Made by a program: the position numbers and the translations under genes. DNA of 64,000 nucleotides, from positions 1 through 64,000 of the forward strand of contig CAZMSH010000015.1 in the NCBI GenBank assembly GCA_964568875.1, read 5' to 3'. Source of the stretch: SLNP01 sp964568875 (GTDB taxonomy: Bacteria; Bacteroidota; Bacteroidia; Bacteroidales; VadinHA17). The notes beneath the pieces were generated by a model that searched no databases, was not told the DNA's origin, and worked only from the letters and a program-made list of their open reading frames with translations. Shown here piece after piece: positions 18,350 to 27,607 of this stretch (positions are counted from its first letter, which is position 1; the number at the start of each line of letters is the position of its first letter).

Positions 18350-18762
18350 TTCACTACATCCATTACACTGATTATAATCGAGAGAAATACACCCGTTACC
18401 ACCAGATAGATACCTGTGTCAAACAGCAGTGGTGTGCCCAGGTATATCTCCGATGAGAAAAGTGTGAACTTTGTCCACATACCCGTAAACGGCTCACGTC
18501 CGGAAAAGACAGGAATCATCAGTGCCGTTAACCCTGTAAGAAGGCCTGCCCCCATAAGTTCAATAGTTGTTATGCGCAGCAGAGCCTTTACCTTATCAGA
18601 ACCGTTGATAATACCATAGAAAATAAAACCAGTAGAGGTTATGATGCCTCCTATGAAGCCTCCCCCGGGGTTATTATGTCCCCTGAGAAGCAGGAAGATC
18701 GAAAAGATGATCATCGCCACCAGGTAAAGCTTTGATATTTTCATCAGAACTATGTTCTTCAT
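18340..18762 (-). CDS. mnhB: Mnh/Mrp cation:proton antiporter subunit B
   Basis: 140-residue membrane subunit with four helices and the MnhB hallmark RGHNNPGGGFIGGI near residue 27. It overlaps mnhA by 4 bases and mnhC by 10 bases. Confidence 0.95.
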   Translation of the reverse strand: MKNIVLMKISKLYLVAMIIFSIFLLLRGHNNPGGGFIGGIITSTGFIFYGIINGSDKVKALLRITTIELMGAGLLTGLTALMIPVFSGREPFTGMWTKFTLFSSEIYLGTPLLFDTGIYLVVTGVFLSIIISVMDVVKWN

Positions 18763-21116
18763 GGCTTATCCCCCTCCTGTTTGTTTATCTTTTTGACCCT
18801 GATATTGAAAAGGGCATATACACCTACTGCTGCCAGAGTAAGTACAGTTATCTCTCCCAGGGTGTCAAGCGCCCTGAAATCTACAAGAATCACATTTACA
18901 ATATTTCTGCCATGAGCTTGTGTATAGCTGTTGGCAGCGAAAAAGTCTGAAACAGGCTCATAAAGGTTTATGAACCTCGCATTGAGGACCACCAGCGTTA
19001 CCATTACTCCAACTGCAATGGAAATAACAATATCCCTGAGTCTTGATATTTTACCAGATACGACGCCGAACTTTGGCAGTTTCAGCATTACCATAACAAA
19101 TAGAACCATCAGGATGGTTTCAGCAAGAAACTGTGTTATTGCCAGGTCAACGGCCCCGTAAAAAAGGTATAGCAGTCCGATTCCATATCCTACAACACCC
19201 ATGGCAAGAATTGCTGTCAGCCTTCCTCGGGTAAATACGGCAAAGACGACTGAAAAAGCTGAAACCAGCAGGAGGAGGCCTACATTGAGTTTTATCGGAC
19301 TCAGGCCCGACAGTCCTACCAGGTTTGTGTTTCCGAAGAATAGTTTGTAGGCAACCAGCAGAAGGGTGACCAGAAAGAATGTCATCAGGTAAAACCGGTG
19401 ATAACCGTGCTGTATCCGGGAGGTCTGCCTTCCTGCCACCTCAACGTATTTCTTAATGGCCAGGGCGAACAGGTCGGGAAGAAATATTTTGTCAAACCAT
19501 GTTATCAGTGATGATATCGCAGGCATTACCCTTCGTCGGTACAAGAAAACTATAACGCCGGATGCAATGGTCAGCAGGCTTACAAAAAAAACATCGTTAA
19601 AACCGTGCCATAGCGAAAGCTTCACCATGGTATCATTCTCACCGGCAAACACAAGGGCATTTCCTATAACTTTGTCAAGCCAACCAGGGAACAGTCCCAG
19701 CAGAAGGCCTGAAGCTGCAAGGATTATTGTTCCTGCAGGAAAATACCAGGGAAATTTCCTTTCTGTATATTTGAAGGGTACGCCTTCCTTATTACGAAGA
19801 GGATAAAAGAGTTCGACGAACAGTGTAAGCGAAACCGCCACCATCATAACATTAGCGCCAACACCCAGGGGAAGAACCAGCCAAGAAAATCCCGGCAACT
19901 GTATCTTGGCCTCATAAATAAGTTCTTTACCAATAAACCCCAGCATCGGCGGCAATCCTGCCATTGATATCAGCGTCAGCACCGTAGCGGCAGTCGTAAA
20001 AGGCAATCCCCGTGAGAGCCTGGAAAGCCTTTTAATATCACGGGTACCGGTACTTTTGTCAATTATTCCGGCCATCATAAACAGCCCCCCTTTGTAAAGA
20101 GCATGTACGATGAAGAATACAAGAGCTGCCTTTATTGATTGTGAAGTGTTTATGCCAATAAGCAGTACCATTGTCCCCAGGGCACTTATTGTGGTAAATG
20201 CCAGTATCCTCTTAATATCAGTCTGCCCCATGGAGAAGAATGCCCCGAGGAACATAGTGATGCCTCCGGCAATCATAAGGGTACCTTTCCATAGATACAT
20301 GTCACCCAGAAAGGGATGTACACGCATCAGAAGGAATATCCCGGCATTTACCATAGTAGCTGAATGCAGATACGAGCTTATAGGGGTTGGGGCATTCATT
20401 GCCCCCGGCAGCCAGAAATGAAACGGAAACTGTGCCGATTTGGTAAGCACTGCAATCAACATCAGTATAAATACCAGTAATGACTGAGGGTGAGATGCTA
20501 TATTAAATCCTGATGCAATTATCTCGCTTATTCTGTATGTTCCGGCAATATGTCCGGTCAGTATTACTGCAAATAAAAGGCTTAGTCCTCCGAATGCTGT
20601 TATGAGAAGTGACTGTTGCGCCGCCTGCCTGGCCTTTGGCGACTCATAACTGAATCCTATCAGTAAGAAGGAGGTTACGCTTGTCAGCTCCCAGAAAACA
20701 AAAAGAGAAATCAGGTTGTCGGAAAATACCATGGCCGTCATGGCACCCATGAAAAGAGTCAGATACAGATAGTAATGCGACTGTCTCTCATAAGCTGACA
20801 TATAATATGCAGAATAGAGCATCACGAAGAAGCCTATGCCGCTTATCATTAGTCCGAATGTAACGCTCAGACCATCAATCCTGAAACCGATATCGATACC
20901 TTCGGTAATTGTGAAAAAGCCTGGTGTTATCAGGGCCTGAGATTCTCCAATTACAGGGAGATAGAAAAAGAGTGCTGCAAAGAATACCAGTGGAAACAGA
21001 GAGAGAAAAAGACCTGTCCGCCTGCCCATCAGCTTGTAGAACAGCGGAGACAGTACTCCTGCCAGGAACATCAGTCCGGTTATTAACGGCAGGTATATGT
21101 ATAGCTTCTCCGGCAT
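18759..21116 (-). CDS. mnhA: Mnh/Mrp cation:proton antiporter subunit A
   Basis: 785-residue NuoL-like subunit, normal for MnhA. The N-terminal half holds the antiporter core (WELTSVTSFLLIGF, FPFHFWLPGAMNAPTPISSY with a conserved Lys upstream, LHSATMVNAGIFL). The C-terminal region contains the extra MnhA helices (DLAITQFLAETILMVLFVMV) and the RALDTLGEITVLTLAAVGVY stretch. First gene of the operon. No promoter is obvious in the 73 bases up to tRNA-Arg, so transcription may start at the tRNA promoter at 21275-21305. Confidence 0.95.
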   Translation of the reverse strand: MPEKLYIYLPLITGLMFLAGVLSPLFYKLMGRRTGLFLSLFPLVFFAALFFYLPVIGESQALITPGFFTITEGIDIGFRIDGLSVTFGLMISGIGFFVMLYSAYYMSAYERQSHYYLYLTLFMGAMTAMVFSDNLISLFVFWELTSVTSFLLIGFSYESPKARQAAQQSLLITAFGGLSLLFAVILTGHIAGTYRISEIIASGFNIASHPQSLLVFILMLIAVLTKSAQFPFHFWLPGAMNAPTPISSYLHSATMVNAGIFLLMRVHPFLGDMYLWKGTLMIAGGITMFLGAFFSMGQTDIKRILAFTTISALGTMVLLIGINTSQSIKAALVFFIVHALYKGGLFMMAGIIDKSTGTRDIKRLSRLSRGLPFTTAATVLTLISMAGLPPMLGFIGKELIYEAKIQLPGFSWLVLPLGVGANVMMVAVSLTLFVELFYPLRNKEGVPFKYTERKFPWYFPAGTIILAASGLLLGLFPGWLDKVIGNALVFAGENDTMVKLSLWHGFNDVFFVSLLTIASGVIVFLYRRRVMPAISSLITWFDKIFLPDLFALAIKKYVEVAGRQTSRIQHGYHRFYLMTFFLVTLLLVAYKLFFGNTNLVGLSGLSPIKLNVGLLLLVSAFSVVFAVFTRGRLTAILAMGVVGYGIGLLYLFYGAVDLAITQFLAETILMVLFVMVMLKLPKFGVVSGKISRLRDIVISIAVGVMVTLVVLNARFINLYEPVSDFFAANSYTQAHGRNIVNVILVDFRALDTLGEITVLTLAAVGVYALFNIRVKKINKQEGDKP

Positions 21117-21189
21117 AGATAGTTATTAATTAACAACATCTTCCGGAAAAGGTTCTCTGTGACCTAAAATTTTGCACACTGTCACCATG

Positions 21190-21262
21190 TGATCCCGGCG
21201 GGACTCGAACCCACAACCAACAGAACCGGAATCTGTCATTCTATCCATTGAACTACGGGACC
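21190..21262 (-). tRNA. tRNA-Arg (anticodon CCG)
   Basis: Read on the minus strand: acceptor GGTCCCG / CGGGATC, anticodon stem ACAGA / TCTGT around loop TTCCGGT (anticodon CCG), T loop GTTCGAGTC, discriminator A, no encoded CCA. 73 bases. It precedes the mnh operon on the same strand and has a well-formed promoter immediately upstream. Confidence 0.95.
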
Positions 21263-21274
21263 CTTTTCAGGCAG

Positions 21275-21305
21275 CAAAAGTAAGATCATTACTCCATTTT
21301 TCAAA
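21275..21305 (-). promoter_or_regulatory. Bacteroidota-type promoter of tRNA-Arg (and perhaps mnh operon)
   Basis: On the minus strand TTTG, 19 bases, then TACTTTTG: both elements match the Bacteroidota consensus TTTG-N19/21-TAnnTTTG. The -7 box ends 13 bases before the mature tRNA 5' end. Confidence 0.8.
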
Positions 21306-21416
21306 GCTCTTTAGCCATTTTCAGCATAGATCTGCAAACCTGAAATGCTGCATTTTGACAAAGATTTCCTAATTTCGCACCCCTGTAGTCATAAAATCTC
21401 CAACCAATCTCCGACG

Positions 21417-24074
21417 ATGGATTACAACTTCAGGGAAATAGAAAAAAAATGGCAGACATTCTGGGATGACCATAAGACATTTAGAACCAGCGATGACTTC
21501 TCAAACAAAAAGAAGTTTTACATACTTGACATGTTCCCCTACCCTTCGGGTGCAGGGCTGCATGTAGGTCACCCCGAAGGATATACGGCCACAGACATCA
21601 TCAGCCGGTATAAGCGGATGAAAGGCTTCAACGTACTTCATCCCATGGGGTGGGATGCTTTCGGCCTGCCTGCTGAGCAGTATGCCATTCAGACCGGTAC
21701 TCACCCATCGGTAACAACACGGAAGAACTGTGACACATTCAGGCGGCAGATAAAGGAGATCGGATTGGGGTACGACTGGGACAGAGAGATCAATACCACC
21801 GATCCGGACTATTTCAAATGGACACAGTGGATATTCATCAAGCTCTACAATACATGGTACGATGAAAATGAAGGCAGAGGCAGGCCTGTCAGTGAGCTGA
21901 CCCTTCCTGCCGACATCATTGCGGCGGGAGAAAGGGTGGTTCGTGAATATACCGATTCACAAAGGCTGGCTTATTATGACGATGCAAGCGTATGGTGGTG
22001 CCCCTCCTGCAATATTGTCTGTGCCAATGAGGAGGTGCTGGCAGACGGATCTCACGAGAAATGCGGTAACGAAGTATTGCGCAAACAGCTAAAGCAATGG
22101 TTGCTGAGGATACCGTCCTACGCAGAGAGGTTGCTGTCAGGACTGGAAGATGTAGACTGGCCGGAGGGAATAAAGGAGATGCAGCGCAACTGGATCGGAA
22201 GGTCGGAAGGGGCCGAAGTCGACTTCAGGGTACAGGGTTATGATGCCACCATAAGGGTTTTCACCACCCGCCCCGACACACTCTTTGGCGCAACATATAT
22301 GGTGCTGGCCCCCGAACACCATCTGGTAAAAGATATAACCACACCTGAGCAGCGAGAGAAAGTTGAGGAGTATATAAAAGCTACCATGCTTAAATCTGAC
22401 CTTGACAGAACCGATCTGGCAAAGGAAAAGAGTGGTGTTTTCACCGGCAGTTATGCAATTAATCCTGTTAACGGCACAGAGTTACCGGTATGGATCGCCG
22501 ATTACGTACTTACAGGATACGGAACAGGTGCAATAATGGCCGTTCCGGCACACGATACCCGCGATTTTGAATTTGCAGGTAAGTTCGGGCTGGAGATCAG
22601 GTGTATTATGGATCCTGATACTACTGATGAAACACTCAGGAACCGGGTGATCGCATCTAAGGAGTGCTGGACAGAAGATGGGAGATATATAAACTCATCC
22701 GACGATGCAAGAGGTATTGATATAAACGGCCTTGGCAAAGAACAGGGTATAGCCAGGATAACCCGATGGCTCGAAGAGCGGGGACTTGGAACCAAAAAGG
22801 TAAATTACAAGCTCAGAGACTGGTTGTTCAGCAGGCAGAGGTACTGGGGAGAGCCATTCCCTGTTATACACTGGGAAGACGGAGAGATAGAGGTTCTGAA
22901 TGAAAATGAACTGCCATTAACCCTGCCTGAGATGGAGAAATATCAGCCTGGCGATTCAGGTGAGTCGCCACTGGCGAACGCCACCAGCTGGGTGAATGTT
23001 ACTGACCGGAATGGCAGAAACGGAAGACGCGAAACCAATACCATGCCACAGTGGGCCGGTTCATGCTGGTACTATCTGAGATTTATCGATCCCCGGAACA
23101 ATGACCGCATATTCGACAGTGAGAAGGAAAAGTACTGGATGCCCGTAGACCTTTATGTAGGAGGAGCCGAACACGCTGTGCTTCACCTGCTGTATGCACG
23201 ATTCTGGCACAAGGTGCTGTTTGACCTGGGAATAGTCTCAACTGACGAGCCCTTTAAAAAGCTCTTCAACCAGGGCATGATACTGGCTTTTGCATATGAG
23301 ACATCGACAGGGGCAAAAGTTCCTGCAGACCTGGTTATTGAGAAAGATGGAAGGTATTATCATTCAGAGACAGGCACAGAGCTTAAGCAGATAGTTGCCA
23401 AGATGTCGAAATCGCTTAAAAACGTTGTTAATCCCGACGATGTCATAAGCCGCTACGGAGCAGATTCACTCAGGCTTTACGAGATGTTTATGGGTCCGCT
23501 TGAAGCCACCAAACCATGGGATGACAAGGGAGTAAAGGGTGTTTTCGGGTTTCTTTCCAGAACATTTCGCTTCTTCTCCGACTCAGGCAACATTCATAAC
23601 GGAGAGGAAGATCCTGAAATACTCAAGGCTCTGCATAAGACGATAAAAAAGGTAGAATCGGATATTGAACATATGAGATTCAACACAGCCATCTCGGCAA
23701 TGATGATCTTTCTCAATACCGCAACCCGGAAAGAACGCATATCACGCGAGTGCGCGTCACAATTCGCTTTGATACTCTCTCCTTTTGCCCCTCATCTGGC
23801 AGAGGAACTCTGGCAGGTTCTAGGGCATACAGGCAGTCTGTCAGGAGAAAACTGGCCTTTGGTGAATGAGTCATTACTGGAAGAAGAGTCATATGAATAT
23901 CCGGTGTCGTTTAATGGTAAGCTCAGGTTTAAAATTGAATTGCCTCTTGACACACCTTCAGAAGAGATCGAGGGGATAATCACTGCTGACCCGCGATCGG
24001 AGAAATGGCTTGCCGGAAAACCCCCGCGGAAAGTTGTATTCGTAAAAGGACGTATTATTAATATTGTAGTATAG
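21417..24074 (+). CDS. leuS: Leucyl-tRNA synthetase
   Basis: Class I aminoacyl-tRNA synthetase charging tRNA-Leu, 885 residues. The HIGH-type motif is YPSGAGLHVGHPEGY, the KMSKS loop is KMSKSLKNVV, and the CP1 editing domain shows the threonine-rich TTRPDTLFGATYMVLAPEH plus GTGAIMAVPAHDTRD. A zinc-ribbon-like WWCPSCNIVCANEE stretch lies near residue 200. ATG 21417 begins the canonical MDYNFREIEKKWQ; an in-frame ATG at 21345 would add 24 residues with no family match. Confidence 0.97.
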   Translation: MDYNFREIEKKWQTFWDDHKTFRTSDDFSNKKKFYILDMFPYPSGAGLHVGHPEGYTATDIISRYKRMKGFNVLHPMGWDAFGLPAEQYAIQTGTHPSVTTRKNCDTFRRQIKEIGLGYDWDREINTTDPDYFKWTQWIFIKLYNTWYDENEGRGRPVSELTLPADIIAAGERVVREYTDSQRLAYYDDASVWWCPSCNIVCANEEVLADGSHEKCGNEVLRKQLKQWLLRIPSYAERLLSGLEDVDWPEGIKEMQRNWIGRSEGAEVDFRVQGYDATIRVFTTRPDTLFGATYMVLAPEHHLVKDITTPEQREKVEEYIKATMLKSDLDRTDLAKEKSGVFTGSYAINPVNGTELPVWIADYVLTGYGTGAIMAVPAHDTRDFEFAGKFGLEIRCIMDPDTTDETLRNRVIASKECWTEDGRYINSSDDARGIDINGLGKEQGIARITRWLEERGLGTKKVNYKLRDWLFSRQRYWGEPFPVIHWEDGEIEVLNENELPLTLPEMEKYQPGDSGESPLANATSWVNVTDRNGRNGRRETNTMPQWAGSCWYYLRFIDPRNNDRIFDSEKEKYWMPVDLYVGGAEHAVLHLLYARFWHKVLFDLGIVSTDEPFKKLFNQGMILAFAYETSTGAKVPADLVIEKDGRYYHSETGTELKQIVAKMSKSLKNVVNPDDVISRYGADSLRLYEMFMGPLEATKPWDDKGVKGVFGFLSRTFRFFSDSGNIHNGEEDPEILKALHKTIKKVESDIEHMRFNTAISAMMIFLNTATRKERISRECASQFALILSPFAPHLAEELWQVLGHTGSLSGENWPLVNESLLEEESYEYPVSFNGKLRFKIELPLDTPSEEIEGIITADPRSEKWLAGKPPRKVVFVKGRIINIVV

Positions 24075-24082
24075 GCCTCAGA

Positions 24083-25342
24083 ATGATTGTGTATCCACTA
24101 CCATCCTTTTCAGGCAGGCCCCTGATGCTCCTGTTATTACTGATTATGATCATAGCCCCGTGTTCCTGCAAATATTTACATGCAGAACAGGAAGCCACGG
24201 TTGCTGATGAAGAGATTATTCAGGAACCGTTACCGCCTGTTTCCTTTATCTATGATGTCGTGCCGGACACGTTTGTGCCGGAGCCGGGAAGGATCAGGAG
24301 AAATGAGATGATCTCGTCGTTGCTGTTGTCAAAGGGATTCAGCTACCCTGAGATTGACCGGCTGCTTAATGAGTCTAACAGCACCTTTGATCCAAGGAAG
24401 GTGCGCTACGGCAACAACTATACTTTTTTCTGGTCGTCGGATACTGCCGTAAGGCCTTCGTTTCTTGTATACGAACACGACAACAGCCTTTCCCACGTGT
24501 TCGCCCTGGAGGAAAACCCGGGGATTACTGACTACCGGCATGAAACGGTAAGGGAAATCAGAGTGGCTAAGGGGGTGATCGAATCATCACTGTGGGAAGC
24601 TATGTTAAGTGCCGGCGTTAACCCGATGCTTGCTGTTGAACTGTCAGAGATATATGCCTGGAGTATCGATTTTTTCGGACTTCAGAAAGGAGACAGCTTC
24701 AGTGTTATATATGAAGAATCGTTTACAGGCGACAAGTCTGCCGGTATTGGTTCGGTAAACGGAGCGATTTTTTCGCATGCCGGCAAGGAACTTATCGCCA
24801 TCCCTTTCCTTCAGGATAGTACAGTGAGCTACTACGATGAAAACGGAAACAGTCTCAGAAAAACATTTCTTAAGGCGCCCCTCAGATACTCGAGGATAAG
24901 TTCAGGATACTCTTCAGGAAGGCTGCATCCGATACTTAAGATTGTCAGGCCTCACTACGGTGTTGACTATGCTGCCCCTGCCGGAACACCTGTCCTGGCA
25001 ATTGGTGACGGCAGAATCTTATCAGCCCAATACCTTCCGGCGGAAGGAAGAATTGTGAGAATACGGCATAATAGTGTTTACTCAACAGCCTATATGCACC
25101 TGTCGTCTTTTGCAAAAGGGATAGCTCCTGGTGTTTGGGTCAGGCAGGGAGATGTAATAGGTTATGTCGGGAACACAGGACTTTCAACAGGGCCTCACCT
25201 CGACTTCAGGTTTTACAGGAACGGACAGCCTGTTGATCCTCTGAAAGTGGAATCACCCTCGGTTGAACCAGTATCAGAAGAGAACATGGAGAGATTCTCA
25301 CTGTTGCTGAATATTATGCTTTCGCTGCTGAGATCAATCTGA
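24083..25342 (+). CDS. Envelope-associated M23 (LytM-type) peptidase
   Basis: 419-residue protein with a hydrophobic export segment (LMLLLLLIMIIAPCSC; the Cys pair could be a non-canonical lipobox) and a C-terminal M23 domain. Zinc and active-site residues are visible in PHYGVDYAAP (H291, D295), AYMHLSS (H339) and GPHLDFRF (H372). The domain is complete, so peptidoglycan endopeptidase activity is expected. The middle about 200 residues form a spacer typical of Bacteroidota M23 proteins. It starts 8 bases after leuS and probably shares its transcript; it converges on purN with a 2-base gap. Confidence 0.9.
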   Translation: MIVYPLPSFSGRPLMLLLLLIMIIAPCSCKYLHAEQEATVADEEIIQEPLPPVSFIYDVVPDTFVPEPGRIRRNEMISSLLLSKGFSYPEIDRLLNESNSTFDPRKVRYGNNYTFFWSSDTAVRPSFLVYEHDNSLSHVFALEENPGITDYRHETVREIRVAKGVIESSLWEAMLSAGVNPMLAVELSEIYAWSIDFFGLQKGDSFSVIYEESFTGDKSAGIGSVNGAIFSHAGKELIAIPFLQDSTVSYYDENGNSLRKTFLKAPLRYSRISSGYSSGRLHPILKIVRPHYGVDYAAPAGTPVLAIGDGRILSAQYLPAEGRIVRIRHNSVYSTAYMHLSSFAKGIAPGVWVRQGDVIGYVGNTGLSTGPHLDFRFYRNGQPVDPLKVESPSVEPVSEENMERFSLLLNIMLSLLRSI

Positions 25343-25344
25343 TT

Positions 25345-25920
25345 CTATATCTTCTCACCTGAAAGAAGCTTCTCAATAATTACAGGGTAATACTTATATT
25401 CAAGCTCATGCACCCTTGCCGCAAGTGTGGCCGGAGTGTCGCCGGAGACCACATCGCACTCAGCTTTGAAGATGATATCGCCTTCATCATATTTTTCATT
25501 CACATAATGAATGGTAATGCCGCTCTTCATTCTTCCGGCATCAATTACTGCCTTATGGACTCTCTCCCCGTACATCCCCCGTCCACCAAACTCTGGCAAT
25601 AAAGCAGGATGAATATTTACAATTCGACCTTTGTATTGTTCAGTAACAGTATCTGGAACATGCCATAAAAAACCCGCCAGAACTATCAGATCAGCACCAA
25701 GCTCATTCAGCCTTTCAGATACTCTGCCGGTAACATTTAAATCGTGACGGTCGAAAAGGAAGACATCTGTGCCAAGATCTGTAACTCTTTTTATTACTGC
25801 TGCTTCAGGATTATTAACGAATACCGAGACAACTTTTGCGTTTTTTCCGGTCGAAAAATATCTTATTATGTTCGCAGCGTTGGTACCTGACCCTGACGCA
25901 AAAATTACTATATTTCTCAT
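25345..25920 (-). CDS. purN: Phosphoribosylglycinamide formyltransferase (GART)
   Basis: Third step of purine synthesis: transfers formyl from 10-formyl-THF to GAR. 191 residues, normal length. The phosphate-binding start IVIFASGSGTNA, the catalytic loop VNIHPALLPEFGGRGMYG (Asn and His of the active site) and SGITIHYVNEKYDEGDII (catalytic Asp) are all present. Divergent from acpP across a 183-base intergenic region that has an exact TAATTTTG -7 box for this strand. Confidence 0.96.
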   Translation of the reverse strand: MRNIVIFASGSGTNAANIIRYFSTGKNAKVVSVFVNNPEAAVIKRVTDLGTDVFLFDRHDLNVTGRVSERLNELGADLIVLAGFLWHVPDTVTEQYKGRIVNIHPALLPEFGGRGMYGERVHKAVIDAGRMKSGITIHYVNEKYDEGDIIFKAECDVVSGDTPATLAARVHELEYKYYPVIIEKLLSGEKI

Positions 25921-26023
25921 TATGTGACGCTTAGCAATGATATGATTTTCGGGGGATATTGCCCCATAATTGTTCTTATTAGCCTGTATATATGATCATT
26001 AGCCCCTGTAGCATGCAAAATTA

Positions 26024-26040
26024 TTTCAAATCATTTGAAA
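26024..26040. promoter_or_regulatory. Perfect 17-bp palindrome between purN and acpP (operator candidate)
   Basis: TTTCAAAT-c-ATTTGAAA: 8-bp arms with a single central base, no mismatch. It overlaps the proposed -33 element of the acpP promoter (TTTG 26034-26037) and lies close to a -7 box for purN. Size and symmetry fit a dimeric winged-helix or TetR-type repressor. Regulator unknown. Confidence 0.55.
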
Positions 26041-26065
26041 AATATGGTACAAATATATTTCTTTG
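26034..26065 (+). promoter_or_regulatory. Probable acpP promoter
   Basis: TTTG, 20 bases, TTTCTTTG (7 of 8 matches to TAnnTTTG), 38 bases before the acpP start. Confidence 0.6.
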
Positions 26066-26103
26066 CATGGTTTTAAAACTAGTATTAATTTAAATTTATT
26101 GGT

Positions 26104-26340
26104 ATGTCTGACATTGCAACAAGAGTAAAGCAGATCATCGTTGACAAACTGGGAGTTGATGAATCAGAAGTAACTGCAGATGCAAGCTTCACAAACGATC
26201 TCGGAGCCGATTCACTTGACACCGTTGAGCTTATAATGGAGTTTGAAAAAGAATTTAATATCGGAATTCCTGACGATCAGGCGGAAAGCATCAGTACTGT
26301 TGGCGAAGCCATCAAGTACATCGAGGAGAATGCCAAGTAA
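26104..26340 (+). CDS. acpP: Acyl carrier protein
   Basis: 78-residue acidic carrier of growing acyl chains. The phosphopantetheine attachment motif is DLGADSLDTVELIMEFE with the modified Ser at S37. Followed after 23 bases by fabF and then rnc, the standard Bacteroidota cluster. Confidence 0.98.
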   Translation: MSDIATRVKQIIVDKLGVDESEVTADASFTNDLGADSLDTVELIMEFEKEFNIGIPDDQAESISTVGEAIKYIEENAK

Positions 26341-26363
26341 TATTGCGTAAAAAAAATCTGTTT

Positions 26364-27605
26364 ATGAGAAGGGTGGTAGTTACCGGTATGGGAGCTCTTA
26401 CTCCCATTGGGAATGATTTGCATGAGTACTGGGAATCGTTGAAGGCAGGAGTAAGCGGGTCTGATCTGATCAGGAACTTCGATGCCTCAAGGTTCAAGAC
26501 CAGGTTTGCATGTGAACTTAAAAACTACGACCCCGGAAATTATTTTGACAGAAAAGAGGTTCGAAAGATGGACCTTTATGCGCAATATGCGCACATTGCA
26601 GCAGAGGAAGCCCTTAAGGACTCAGGTTTAGACTCTGAAAATATTGATAAAGACAGAGTTGGAATAATCTGGTCATCCGGGATCGGGGGAATAGAGACCT
26701 TTACCAATGAAATCAAAGGGTTTGTTACGGGTGACGGCACTCCCCGTTTCAGCCCTTTCTTTATTCCCAAGATGATCAGTGATATCGCCGGTGGCCTGTT
26801 ATCGATCAAATATGGTTTCAGTGGGCCCAACTTCTCTACTGTATCAGCCTGTGCATCCTCAACCAATGCTCTTATTGATGCTTATACCTATATTATGATA
26901 GGAAAGGCTGACGTTTTCATTGCCGGGGGGTCAGAAGCTGCAATAAATGAGCCGGGCATCGGAGGTTTTAATGCCATGATGGCTATTTCAACCAACAATG
27001 AAGAGTATAAGACAGCTTCCCGTCCGTTCGATAAGACCCGTGATGGCTTCGTTATGGGAGAGGGTGGCGGAGCTCTTATTTTGGAAGAATACGAGCATGC
27101 CGTGGCAAGGGGAGCCCGTATTTATGCCGAATTAATAGGCACGGGACTTACTGCCGACGCCCATCACCTGACAGCCCCACACCCTGATGGCATGGGAGCA
27201 TTTAAAGTTATGAAGCAGGCTATCGATCAGGCTGGTATTAAAGTTACCGACATTGATTACATAAATGTACACGGGACTGCCACACCATTGGGAGACATCT
27301 CCGAAACCAAGGCTATTGTTTCGCTCTTCGGAGACCATGCCTACAAACTTAATATCAGCGCCACAAAATCAATGACAGGTCACCTGCTGGGGGCAGCAGG
27401 TGCGGTAGAGGCCATTGCAGCCATCCTTGCATTATATAATGACATCGTGCCTCCGACAATAAACTTCAGGGTTCCTGATCCTGAAATCGATCCAAAGCTG
27501 AATATTACTCCGGGGAAGGCAGAGTCAAGGCCGGTAAGGTATGCCCTGAGCAATACCTTTGGCTTCGGAGGGCATAACGCTTCAGTGGTATTTAAAAAAC
27601 CATAA
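26364..27605 (+). CDS. fabF: 3-oxoacyl-ACP synthase II
   Basis: Condensing enzyme of fatty-acid elongation, 413 residues. The catalytic Cys is in TVSACASSTN (C163) and the two His are in NVHGTATPLGD (H303) and MTGHLLGAAG (H340). I use ATG 26364 (MRRVVVTGMG); the earlier TTG at 26343 would overlap no gene but adds an unlikely extension. Two bases separate it from rnc. Confidence 0.97.
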   Translation: MRRVVVTGMGALTPIGNDLHEYWESLKAGVSGSDLIRNFDASRFKTRFACELKNYDPGNYFDRKEVRKMDLYAQYAHIAAEEALKDSGLDSENIDKDRVGIIWSSGIGGIETFTNEIKGFVTGDGTPRFSPFFIPKMISDIAGGLLSIKYGFSGPNFSTVSACASSTNALIDAYTYIMIGKADVFIAGGSEAAINEPGIGGFNAMMAISTNNEEYKTASRPFDKTRDGFVMGEGGGALILEEYEHAVARGARIYAELIGTGLTADAHHLTAPHPDGMGAFKVMKQAIDQAGIKVTDIDYINVHGTATPLGDISETKAIVSLFGDHAYKLNISATKSMTGHLLGAAGAVEAIAAILALYNDIVPPTINFRVPDPEIDPKLNITPGKAESRPVRYALSNTFGFGGHNASVVFKKP

Positions 27606-27607
27606 CC

